Of a stretch of 64,000 bases of DNA, positions 55,502 to 64,000 are shown in pieces; position 1 is the first letter of the stretch; the number at the start of each line of letters is the position of its first letter. Where the stretch lies: NCBI GenBank assembly GCA_033977485.1, contig CM066989.1, positions 36,396,595 through 36,460,594 of the forward strand, read 5' to 3'. A program made the position numbers and the translations under genes. The stretch comes from Hydrangea macrophylla (lineage: Eukaryota > Streptophyta > Magnoliopsida > Cornales > Hydrangeaceae). The notes under the pieces are model-generated. The model saw only the letters and a list, made by a program, of their open reading frames with translations. It was not told the DNA's origin and searched no databases.

Positions 55502-57046
55502 ATGGGGGATCCTCAAACCTTTAACGAGGCTATGAGTACACCCGAAGTGCCATATTGGCAAGAAGCGGTAAATAGTGAGTTGGATTCCGTTATGCAAAAC
55601 CATACATGGGAATTGGTTAACATACCTCCGGGAAGTAAACCAATTGGTTGCAAATGGATATTCAAGAAAATCGCAAGGCCGATGGTACTATTGATAAGTA
55701 CAAGGCTCGGTTGGTAGTTAAAGGTTATAGACAAAAAGAGGGATTAGATTTCTTTGATACCTATTCCCAATCACTTAGATTACGTCCATCAGGTTGGTAA
55801 TCGCCATAGCCGCTATCTATAACTTAGAATTACATCAAATGAATGTAAAACAGTGTTCCTTAATGGAGATCTAGACGAAGAGATCTATATGGAACAACTA
55901 GAAGGTTTCATTGTAAAGGGACAAGAACACAAAGTGTGTCGACTTGTTAAGTCTCTTTATGGCTTGAAACAAGTGCCAAAGCAATGGCATGAGAAGTTTG
56001 ATCACACCATGATCGCAAATGGTTTCAAAATCAATGAATGCGATAAGTGTGTATATGTTAAAGAATTTGAAGATTCTTATGTCATCATGTGTTCAAATGT
56101 TAATGACATATTGATAACCAGTACCAACAAGCATGTTATCAATGAAACTAAGAAGTTGTTAAACTTAAGCTTTGACATGAAAGACATAGGTAAAGCCGAT
56201 GTCATTCTTAGTGTGCAAGTGAAATCAGCTTTCGATGGATATCTTATCACACAATCACATTATGTTGAGAAAATATTAAAGAAGTTTGGACAATTTGATT
56301 GTAAAGCGGCTTTAATGCGGTTTGATGCAAACTGCAAGTTGAGGAAAAATGTGGGGGTTGCCATATCTCAACTTAAATATTCTCAAGTTATTGGAAGTTT
56401 GATGTACATTATGAATTGTACAAGACCGGATATTGCTTATTCGGTGGGGAGACTAGCTAGATACACTAGCAATCCGGGGAAAGAACATTGGGATGCTCTT
56501 ATTAGAGTGTTAAGGTATCTAAAGCATACTATGAGCTATGATTTGCACTACACACGGTATCCACCCGTGGTGAAGGGATACTCCGATGCTAATTAGATCT
56601 CGGACAGTCAAGAAACCAAGTCCACAAGTGGGTATGTATTCACTTTAGGTGGAGCTGTAATTTCTTGGAGATCAACAAAGCAAATGTGTATAGCACGTTC
56701 AACGATGCAATCAAAATTCATTGCCTTGGATAAGGTGGGTGAGGAAGCCGAGTGGCTTCGAAACTTCCTAGAAGATATTCCACTATGGCCAAAGCCAGTA
56801 ACGGCTATAGTTGTGCACTGTGATTGCAATGCAGCGTCATCCGTGGCTAAGAATGTCGTTTATAACGGCAAGTCAAGGCATATAAGGAGACAACACAGTA
56901 TGATCAAGCAGTTGCTGTCTACTGGTGTTATAACGATTGACTATGTCAAGTCCAAACAGAATATTGTAGATCCTCTAACGAAAGGATTGCATAGAGATCA
57001 AGTTCAATATACTACGAAAGGAATGGGCCTAAACCCAATACTTTGA
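55502..57046 (+). pseudogene. pol: Copia reverse transcriptase and RNase H (broken)
   Basis: RT opens with DPQTFNEAMSTPEVPYWQEA and [19 protein letters not shown] (55502-55670). A frameshift follows; it resumes with [20 protein letters not shown] (55840) and [19 protein letters not shown]. The catalytic palm motif, YVDD in active Copia RTs, reads NVND here (about 56098). RNase H follows with [20 protein letters not shown], the catalytic KGYSDAN then a stop at 56594, [15 protein letters not shown], and KHIR-type [12 protein letters not shown] near 56880. The end [22 protein letters not shown] is a typical Copia pol C-terminus. The copy is inactive. Confidence 0.9.
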
Positions 57047-57617
57047 ACATCCCAGGTGAAAACCTAACCTAGTTGACTAGAGATCCCAAGATCTAGGTTC
57101 AATAAGCAAACTAGTTGGGGAAGTTCATGTTGTAAACACACATTTGTAATAAATGGTTTCATTCTTGTATATTGAATTGGTGTGTAATAAAAATGTTGAG
57201 GTTATGTTGTTATATTTAATGATGTTGATGAGTAAGTGTTAGTACTCTAAATTGATATCACCTATATGAGAAAAGAAGTGGGGTCACTTCTATGAGAATT
57301 TCAAAGGCTTGGTTTTCTAAGAGCTCTCATGAACATAGGATCTTGTTCAGGACCAAAATGAACACAACCGAATGAATTAAAGTGTACAAGGATAAGTGGT
57401 GTGTGGTATCTAATGTTGATTTACACTAAGAAGGTTGGTCGGTTCAATACGTTAATGTACACTGATTCACCGAGTAAGTCCATTAGGTATTCACTAAGGG
57501 AAAGTTCAAGTCCAAAAGTCACTCTCCTAGCGCATCATAAGTTCGTTAATTGCTCTCGTTCTTTTTATCGTCCATTGAGTCAAGTTTAGAAAACCATATC
57601 ATTCACATGTGGGGGAT
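57047..57617 (+). other. Copia 3' untranslated region with polypurine tract
   Basis: No coding sequence after the pol stop at 57044. It ends CACATGTGGGGGATT (57604-57617) immediately before the 3' LTR start TGTTAG; GTGGGGGA is the polypurine primer site. Confidence 0.8.
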
Positions 57618-58360
57618 TGTTAGAAAATTAAGGTGTGAATGAGTATATAGCATTTAACGGCGTTTATCCTGAAGCGCCGGGAATTAACAGCGTTTATTCA
57701 AAAGCGTCGGGAATTTTTAGCTTCAGTTTTTAGAAAGTTTCATAGGAGCTTTTGATCGGTTGACCGGGTCAACTCAATTGGTCGACCGGACCCAGAACTG
57801 AGAAGTTGAGTCTTAAGAAAGTCTCAGAGGGGCTTTCGACCGATCGACCGGGTCAACTCGACCTGTCGAGCGGGCCGAGAACTGAAAAGTTGTGACTTTT
57901 CATGTCTCAACTTCGAATTTGAACGATGTATATATGTTCTAATAGTTTCTAAACGTGCATTTACATACATAGACATGTTCCAAGGGTGTTGGGACACAAC
58001 CGTTTGTGTAGAGACATGTCTCTTACTCTATATACACCTCTATATACACATGTATGTTAGTTTGTTTATAAATATAGTTCATGGAGTTTATGTCCAGATT
58101 TTGTCTCTTCTTCTACCTAATTTCTTGAGTCTTTTGAGAGCAATTTATATACACAAATTTTGCAGAAGTTAATAGAGATTGTTGCCTCTATTAACTTAGA
58201 TCGTAATATCCTCAAGACAAAGAGGCCATAGTCCACTTGAAACCGTGTGTGGGGCATAACTTTATTTTCGGACAGCGTATTTAATACGTGCTCGATCTTT
58301 GAAGTTCTTTTTCTAAATTTCATTATTTCTTATCCATTTTTCGAGTACCCAAAACCAACA
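57618..58360 (+). repeat. 3' LTR of the Copia element (743 bp)
   Basis: Collinear with 32430-33163, starting TGTTAGAAAATTAAGG and ending AAAACCAACA. It differs from the 5' LTR at many scattered sites, including the decay of the CGACCGGTCG palindromes, so the insertion is not recent. Confidence 0.9.
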
Positions 58361-59094
58361 ATAGCTTCGAACATCAAATTATGGCATTAAACTTGCTTCG
58401 AAGCCAATCTAAAAACTTCGAACATAAAATAAATGACTTTAAACTTATTTCGAAGCCAATGCAATAGCTTCAAACACAAAATGAGTGGCTTTAAACTAAC
58501 TTTGAAGTCAATACAAAAGGTTTGAACACAAAATAGATTGTTCTATGCTTGCATTGAAGTCAATACTATAACTTTGAATCACAAAAAATAGCTTTAACAT
58601 TGCTTTGAAGTATACGCAATAGCTTTGAGTGCCAAAACAATGGCTTTAAGCTTGATTCATAGCCAATATCATAGCATTGAACACAAAAATGATGGCTTTA
58701 AACTTGCTTCGAAGCATACACGTACAATAGAAGTATCCTCGAACAAAAGTGTTTTAAATTTACTTCGAAGTCTATATAATAGCTTCAAATCACAAAACAA
58801 TGGCCTTAAATTTGCTTCAAAGCCAAGAAAAAAGATTAGAATATAAAATGATGGTTTAAAACTGTATTCGAAGTAAATATAGGGGGTTCGAACACAAATA
58901 AAGGACTTTAATTTTGCTTCGAAGCCAAAATAAAAGCCTTAAACACAATATAAACTGTTTTTAATTTGGTTCAAAACCAATAGATTAACTTTAAATACCA
59001 CACCAAAAAATGGCTTCAGACTTAATTTGAAGCCAATAAAATAACTACGAATATAAAATAAATTATTTTAAAATAACTTTGAAATCAGTAAAAG
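58361..59094. repeat. ~52-bp minisatellite with TTCGAA motifs, middle segment
   Basis: About 13 degenerate units with GAAGCCAAT-like words spaced about 52 bp between 58400 and 59030, alternating ATAGCTTCGAACACAAAAT-like and GGCTTTAAACTTGCTTCGAA-like halves. It continues the array cut at 32429 and is itself cut at 59094 by the gag-only LTR element. Confidence 0.8.
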
Positions 59095-59726
59095 TGATAT
59101 GTCCAGAAATATTCTGTAGTAGTCCAACCGCCACGTGTTCAGCCAATAGCCCGGGAAATCCGGATTGGGAGTGTGGAGCCCACACTCCCGAGGTGTCCAG
59201 CTGTTACTGTCCGGGATACTCGGACGCTCGGGTACCAGGCGTGGTAAGGCCCCAAGAGACGCGGCATGCATCATACTTCCCACCGTTTCCTAATACAGCC
59301 TGACTCTATCAAGAAGAATCAATGGTTTCCTAAACCACTTAGGAAACTCTCCAAACATTGTACAAATCTATTGTGATTAGATTTGGCTTCCTAATCTAAT
59401 CAACTTACCATGTGAGGGTGGACTCTTACATCTATAAAAGAGCCCACCTGTCCTCCTTAGGAGGGGGGGGGGGCGAATATCAATTCTCTAAGCATACAAG
59501 CACGCATCAGAGTACTCACCACCATATACGCATACACCCGGCCTGTATTACTGGTAGTGCCGCCCACCATTGTTGGCTCACCAGGCCCGCCGGTGATCTG
59601 CTAGTGAGAAGCGCACAGACGCACCCGTGGACGTAGGTCACCTCGTTAACGGGACCGAACCACCTATAAATCTTTTGTGGCTTTATTTTCTGTCTAAATT
59701 ACTCTTACCAATTCTCGGCATCATCA
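59095..59726 (+). repeat. 5' LTR of the gag-only element
   Basis: TGATATGTCCAG to GGCATCATCA. TATAAAAG at 59433-59440 is the likely TATA box. About 250 bp upstream is a perfect 10-bp hairpin with arms GGGAGTGTGG and CCACACTCCC (59167-59189). A G run (59462-59472) follows the TATA box. Confidence 0.9.
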
Positions 59727-59729
59727 GTT

Positions 59730-59746
59730 TGGCGCCGTCTGTGGGA
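59730..59746 (+). promoter_or_regulatory. Primer-binding site TGGCGCCGTCTGTGGGA
   Basis: Three bases after the 5' LTR end. TGGCGCC complements a tRNA 3' end of type GGCGCCA; this leader is common in plant Tat-like and TR-GAG elements. The exact tRNA was not determined. Confidence 0.75.
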
Positions 59747-59787
59747 AACGACAATTTTTCTCATCAACAAATTCTTGACTGATCAAT

Positions 59788-60837
59788 ATGCCACCAAAGA
59801 AGGGTAAGAAGGCTGCGCAGCAGTCCGACCGGGATGTTCCTTCGGCCCCGGCGTCGACTGCAGCAGTCCCGACATATGAGCAAATCACCGCAACCCTCAC
59901 ACAACTCTTGGAGGGCCAGCGTCAAATCCAGCAACAGATCGAAGCACTGCTAGCCCAGCAAAGCAATCCTCCAGTGGCCGGGAAACGACCCGGGAACATT
60001 GCGTACGATCGAGAACCGATCTTGACCAGACAACGGCCCCGAGCCAACCCGTCCCATGTTGAGGATGCCAGAGACATCATTAGCGGGCGTGCTGCCCGAG
60101 AGGAAAGGCAGGAGCATATGGCCCGGGAATCAGTCCAGGGTCACTCGGTCAAGAGCCAAGTTGTCCCTAGGCGAACGGTTACCCGGAGTCATAGCCGAGC
60201 CCGATCCCAGAGGACAGCACCCTGCCATGAAGAAGCCTCTTCCACCAACCCGACCAGCTCCTCAGATACCGGTCGGGAAGGAGTGGAAGCCCGAATCAAG
60301 TACTTACAGAAGCAGATCGACGGAGTGGCCAAAAAGCTTGGTCAAAATTGTGTTCTGAATCAAGCCAATACCGAGACAGAGTCACCATTCTCCATCCAGA
60401 TCACGAGGTTCTCTATCCCGCGCAAATTTAAGCAGCCTCGGCTAGATTCATACAACGGCTCGGAAAGCCCGGTCGACCACGTCCGGACCTATAAGGTTCA
60501 GATGGCCCTAGCCACCAACTCTGATGAGCTACATTGCCTAGCCTTCCCCAACACTTTGAAAGGCCCGGGCATGTAGTGGTTCTACTCCTTGGAGCCCTGA
60601 TCGGTCTGCAGTTTCAAACAACTCAGCAAACAGTTCACCAACCAGTTCGCCGGTATGCATGAGCGGCCAAAGCCAGACATGCAGTTACTGACGGTCAGAC
60701 AACGGAATAATGAGTCCCTCAAGGAGTTCACCGACCGGTTCAACCAACAGAAGCTCCAAATCCGCAATCTGCTCGGGAGTTCAACATACCAAGTGTGCCG
60801 CATCGTTCCACAGAAATCGACCGGTAACCTTGGTTAA
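59788..60837 (+). pseudogene. gag: Gag of the gag-only element (broken near the C-terminus)
   Basis: The frame opens at ATG 59788 (MPPKKGKKAAQQSDRDVPSA), 61 bp after the LTR, and runs 262 codons. The N-terminus is basic, then Gln-rich (LLEGQRQIQQQIEALLAQQ, possible short coiled coil), then Arg/Ser-rich. The capsid (Retrotrans_gag) part is RKFKQPRLDSYNGSESPVDH, VRTYKVQMALATNSDELHC and FPNTLKGPGM, a stop at 60574, then WFYSLEP, a second stop, and ESLKEFTDRFNQQKLQI in another frame. Gag would package element RNA. With two stops and a frameshift this copy is not functional. Confidence 0.86.
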
Positions 60838-60984
60838 ACTCGCAGAGCGGGTTGGAAAATACATCGACACTGACGAATTTCTAAAGATCAAAGACCCCGG
60901 GCAAGAAAGCAACGAGTCTACCAGAAGCAAGCGAAAGCGAGATCAGCCCAGGAGTTCTTTCAGTTCTTTCAGTTCACAGCAGTC

Positions 60985-61130
60985 CGGGTCAGGCAGCCCC
61001 CGACCAGACCTCCAATTCACAGCGGTCAGAGTCCGGCAGCCCCGACACGACCCCCAATTCACAGTGGTCTGAGTCCGGCCGCCTTGACACGACCTCTAGT
61101 TCACATCGGTCAGAATCAATCAGTTCCGAC
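60985..61130. repeat. ~44-bp tandem repeats after gag
   Basis: Three to four units around AATTCACAG(C/T)GGTC(A/T)GAGTCC with CGACACGACC linkers. They encode a degenerate Ser/Arg/Gln-rich tail. Confidence 0.7.
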
Positions 61131-61269
61131 TTTGCCTCCAGCACAGAGAAATCTGGATCCCGACGATCCTGATCCGACCTCCTGTCTCCATCGGTCTAGA
61201 AGAGCCCGACTACATTGGTACTTGCTTGATCACCACATGAGGCTCCACCGATTGTCAGAGAACTCATAC

Positions 61270-61452
61270 AAAGACCTCGGGCCTAACCCCGAGGCATACA
61301 AAGACCTCGGGCCTAACCCCGAGGCACGAAAAAGACCTCGAGCTCCTAACCCCGAGGCACGAAAAAGACCTCAAGCTCCGAACTCAGGCACTAAAAAGAC
61401 CGCGGGCTCCGAACCCAGGCACAAAAGACCTCGGGGTCACGCCCGAGGCACC
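61270..61452. repeat. ~30-33-bp tandem repeats with hairpin potential
   Basis: About six units. The first two contain CCTCGGGCCTAACCCCGAGG, whose ends CCTCGG and CCGAGG pair; later units decay to CTCGAGCTCC-type versions. They lie in an open frame as repeated NPEA(Y/R)K segments. Confidence 0.85.
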
Positions 61453-61789
61453 GGCTTTGCCTAGGTCCAACCGACGATGGGGGCAAACCCCCTAGGTGGC
61501 TGATGATGGCAAGCTTCAAAAGACCCTGCAACCACCATGTTCCAGGTCGGTTACCTACAGATCATAGCCTCTGTAATACCCTCGTCTTAGCGAAAGCTTG
61601 GGGGGCAAGATGGCGTAGTGAACTAAACAGGTAATCACACCGGGTATTTACAGGCCTCGCGGATAACCAAGTCAAAATCTTGGACAACCCGAGCACCTAC
61701 AGTACTCAGAGACATTAACTCCACTTAGGTCCAAACCGACGATAGAGGTGACTAAAATCTCTTAGGTTGGCCGACGATAGAGGAGTAAA

Positions 61790-62030
61790 AAGACCCTAAA
61801 GCAACGTGATTTAGGTCGGCTCCACCAACATGGTCAAGCTCTTCTCCCAACAGTCTTGACGAAGGCTAACTGGGCGGAAGACAACCATCCTGGGGAGTTA
61901 ACATAAAAAAAGGACCCTAGAGCAATACGCTTTAAGTCGGCTTGTCCAACATGGTAAAATCCTCCTACCCACAGCCTTGACGAAGGTTTACTTGCAGAAG
62001 ATAACCATCCTGGGAGCTAACTCAAGCAAA
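61790..62030. repeat. Two ~120-bp tandem units
   Basis: Both units contain GACCCTA(A/G)AGCAA, GTCGGCT, CCAACATGGT, CTTGACGAAGG and ACAACCATCCTGGG-like words in the same order (from about 61790 and 61912). Shorter related pieces lie at 61470-61550 and 61725-61790. Confidence 0.75.
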
Positions 62031-62037
62031 AAAGACT

Positions 62038-62190
62038 CCGAAGTAGGCCGAGTCTCAACTCTCGGTCACTTCCCGAGCATTCAAAGACTCCGAATTAGGC
62101 CGGGTCTCAACTCCCGGTCAGTTCCCGAGCACCTAAAGGTCCCGAGCTAGGCTGGGTCTCAACTCTCGGTCAGTTCCCGAGGACTCACCA
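62038..62190. repeat. ~60-bp tandem repeats before the 3' LTR
   Basis: Three units around GGTCTCAACTC(T/C)CGGTCAGTTCCCGAG, with inverted CTCGG/CCGAG words in each. Non-coding. Confidence 0.8.
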
Positions 62191-62295
62191 GGCTCAGAAG
62201 CCCCGAGGCAGCTTCCACTAGCACTCAGACAGCGGCAAGTAACATCAAACTGATTTCCAAACTTGTCCCAATATAGCATCTGGCCAATCTTGGAA

Positions 62296-62307
62296 ATGGG
62301 GGGCAGC
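62296..62307 (+). promoter_or_regulatory. Polypurine tract of the gag-only element
   Basis: ATGGGGGGCAGC directly before the 3' LTR start TGACACGCCC. Confidence 0.75.
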
Positions 62308-62833
62308 TGACACGCCCAAAATATGACCGAGCGGTTCAAAATCAACAGCCCATCCGGGCCCACAAACATGATCCCGAGCATTACGGGCGTGATCCCGAGC
62401 ATTACGGGCAGTTTCCTACTCAAGCTAGAAGACCAATGGAAAGTGCAAGCTATTTCCTAATCCAATTAGGAAACCCCACAATTAATGCCAATCTATATCA
62501 ATAGGATTATATTTTCTTATCCATGTATGAGTAGGTCTCTTACATCTATAAAAGAGACCTCTCACCCCCCATTGAAGGGGCGGCCAATTCTGTAGTCTAC
62601 ACAGCACCTCTACAAAAATTCACCATTATATGCATACACCCGGCCGGTATTACTGGTAGTGCCGCCCCTCTTTGTTGGCTTACCAGGCCCGCTGGTGATC
62701 TGCTAGTGAACGTGCTCAGACACACCCGTGGACGTAGGTACCTTCATTAACAGGGCCGAACCACATACAAAAGATAGTCTCTCTCTCTCCTAAAATTGCT
62801 CTACTTTACTCTTACTAAATTTTGGCATCATCA
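62308..62833 (+). repeat. 3' LTR of the gag-only element
   Basis: TGACACGCCCAAAATATG to GGCATCATCA, with TATAAAAG at 62547-62554. It is about 100 bp shorter than the 5' LTR. It has a direct repeat GTGATCCCGAGCATTACGGGC-like pair (about 62370-62410) where the 5' LTR has the GGGAGTGTGG hairpin. Confidence 0.9.
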
Positions 62834-62838
62834 AAAAG

Positions 62839-64000
62839 TATCTTCAAAATCACTTTCATTTAACTAATCACCATGGTATATAACCAATCAAAATAAATTT
62901 TTGGTGGAGAGATTTTGGCAAAATTGGTACATTGCCAATCAAAGAACAAACTTGGTGTAAACATTGCCCCATGGCTCTTTAAAAATGTAAAGTTTGTAAC
63001 TTTTGAAGAGCCAAAATTTTCTTTTTAGAGTAGTATTTTTAAATGTTGGTCACAAAACTGAAACCAATTTTTGTTTGGACCCATAGTGTACGTCGGACAC
63101 TTCTCATCCGGCATGCTTGCTGATCGATCTTCCAATCGACGCTTTTATAATGAGCTCGAAGCACCAAGTGATATCCCATCATCATGGGAAATATGTAAAG
63201 CTTTTAGTCCGAGACCACATTGCTTAAATGCAATTATAATTAACCATGAGCAGCATACAGTACTTGTCTTCGAATGAGCCACATTGCTCTCACAACTCTA
63301 GGCTGCCACTAAACTGGGTCCCATTAGAGAATATTATGAGAGTTCTTACATTTGGCTGTTAATGCAAGCACATCTCTCTCTCTCTCTCTTCGAACCAGTG
63401 TTGTCATATGAATTAAATTGAACAATGATATCACGCACATCTCAACAACTTGGGCCACGAAATGCCAAAGTTGATTCAATATGCTTCTTTGTGTTGGAGT
63501 TGGCGTTGAACTCCAAGTCCATTGATAGACCATAAGATCCCCACTGCACAAGTTCGAAATCATCATTTATAATTTCGAAAATAAGCTTTTTTTCTTCATA
63601 TAAAACTGCTATAGAAAGAAATCACATGGTCATAACCTATTTTTGATGAGCACCATAAAGCTAAAATGGGTATTGATCAATTAAAGCCACAAGTGGCTTA
63701 AATAATTAACAAGTTTCAACACTTCGTGTAGTATCGAAAAACTCAAATGTATAAACAAAAACTTGTTCATGATCTTTAACCATATTTGGTTGAAAAATAC
63801 ACCCCCCGGGTGCATTTTCATCACTATTATTTGGGTGATTAACCAATATGGGTGATGAAAATGTTGGTGATTTTTTATTTCTACCATTGATGGATATTGA
63901 AAATTTTTCATAATCAATTTATTTTCATTCATTGGCTCATAATTTTGAAGAATAGTTGACACCCCCGGAGCCATTTCATACATTTTAGTTTTCAAACTAA
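62839..64000. other. Right flank: minisatellite end and unassigned sequence
   Basis: 62839-62865 looks like a last minisatellite unit (TATCTTCAAAATCACTTTCA). Around 62970-63010 GGCTCTT and AAGAGCC form a hairpin. A CT microsatellite lies at about 63371-63389. A minus-strand frame from 63995 to 63681 and a plus-strand frame at 63071-63277 are open but resemble no family I know. No gene is claimed. Confidence 0.4.

Larger units (their letters stand above)
32430..58360 (+). mobile_element. Copia retrotransposon, 25.9 kb including nested insertions
   Basis: LTRs at 32430-33163 and 57618-58360 both start TGTTAGAAAATT; the right copy ends CCAACA. Flanks ATAGT (32425-32429) and ATAGC (58361-58365) match at 4 of 5 bases. 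Plus-strand gag, protease, integrase, RT and RNase H lie in the Copia order (integrase before RT). The unusual size comes from a tandem triplication of the gag-integrase segment and a 17.7-kb CACTA element in the third unit. Without these the parent would be about 5.9 kb, normal for Copia. Confidence 0.9.
59095..62833 (+). mobile_element. Gag-only LTR retrotransposon (TR-GAG type), TSD AAAAG
   Basis: Perfect AAAAG duplications (59090-59094, 62834-62838). LTRs at 59095-59726 (632 bp) and 62308-62833 (526 bp) share TGA(T/C)A(T/C)G(T/C)CCA starts and GGCATCATCA ends. A primer site (59730) and purine tract (62296) sit at the expected inner edges. Only gag is encoded; in place of pol there are series of short tandem repeats. 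It is non-autonomous and needs another element's enzymes. It sits in the same minisatellite as the Copia element. Confidence 0.93.

Noticed and set aside
58361..58846. Lys/Asn/Ser-rich frames in the TTCGAA minisatellite
   Set aside because: The frame arises from repeat units and is interrupted in neighbouring units.
61084..61464. Open frame with NPEA(Y/R)K repeats as a separate protein
   Set aside because: It coincides with a 30-33-bp DNA tandem repeat in the pol-less internal domain and has no upstream start context.
63071..63277. Plus-strand frame of 68 codons and the minus-strand frame 63995-63681
   Set aside because: No recognisable motif, no supporting structure, AT-rich flank; left unannotated as genes.

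Overview
This window is repeat-dense intergenic chromatin from a flowering plant, probably a eudicot with a large genome. It is AT-rich and built from plant-typical Copia, Ty3/gypsy, Tat-type, CACTA, hAT, Stowaway and Tourist elements plus plant LINEs. I found no intact host gene, rRNA, tRNA or CRISPR array. Every recognisable protein is a transposon protein, and nearly all are broken by stops or frameshifts.

Left part (1-6348): an LTR-like edge at the window start, one copy of a dispersed LTR-like repeat, a 477-bp hAT MITE, a 168-bp MITE, an 870-bp solo LTR with a perfect 5-bp target-site duplication (TSD), and the RT part of a 5'-truncated LINE.

6349-24574: an 18.2-kb minus-strand Ty3/gypsy element (Tekay/Del-like chromovirus) splits that LINE, whose RNase H end and poly-A tail reappear at 24580-25150. 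The gypsy element carries a Tat-family solo LTR in its own 3' LTR, a 6.9-kb non-autonomous Tat-type element between gag and protease, and a LINE 3' fragment near its primer-binding site. The Tat element's 5' LTR has grown to 3.36 kb by tandem repetition.

25151-31419: mostly non-coding. It holds a 3.4-kb non-autonomous CACTA element with palindromic subterminal repeats and a GC-rich 401-bp hAT MITE.

31420-62865: a ~52-bp minisatellite with TTCGAA motifs is split by two LTR elements. The first is a Copia element (32430-58360) whose gag-integrase segment is tandemly triplicated. A 17.7-kb CACTA element (36369-54024) sits in the third unit. That CACTA carries subterminal AGCAAGGAAA repeats, Helitron-like ends, a Tourist-like MITE inside a Stowaway MITE, a TNP2-type transposase split by a 1,500-bp solo LTR, and a TNPA-like gene whose last intron is a ~173-bp satellite of about 19 units. 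The second is a 3.7-kb gag-only LTR element (59095-62833) with perfect TSDs and clustered short repeats where pol should be.

The main biological signal is the layered insertion history together with repeated tandem amplification inside transposons: the Copia internal region, the Tat LTR, the CACTA intron and the Helitron-like units. Several unrelated LTR families also place CG-rich inverted repeats upstream of their TATA boxes.
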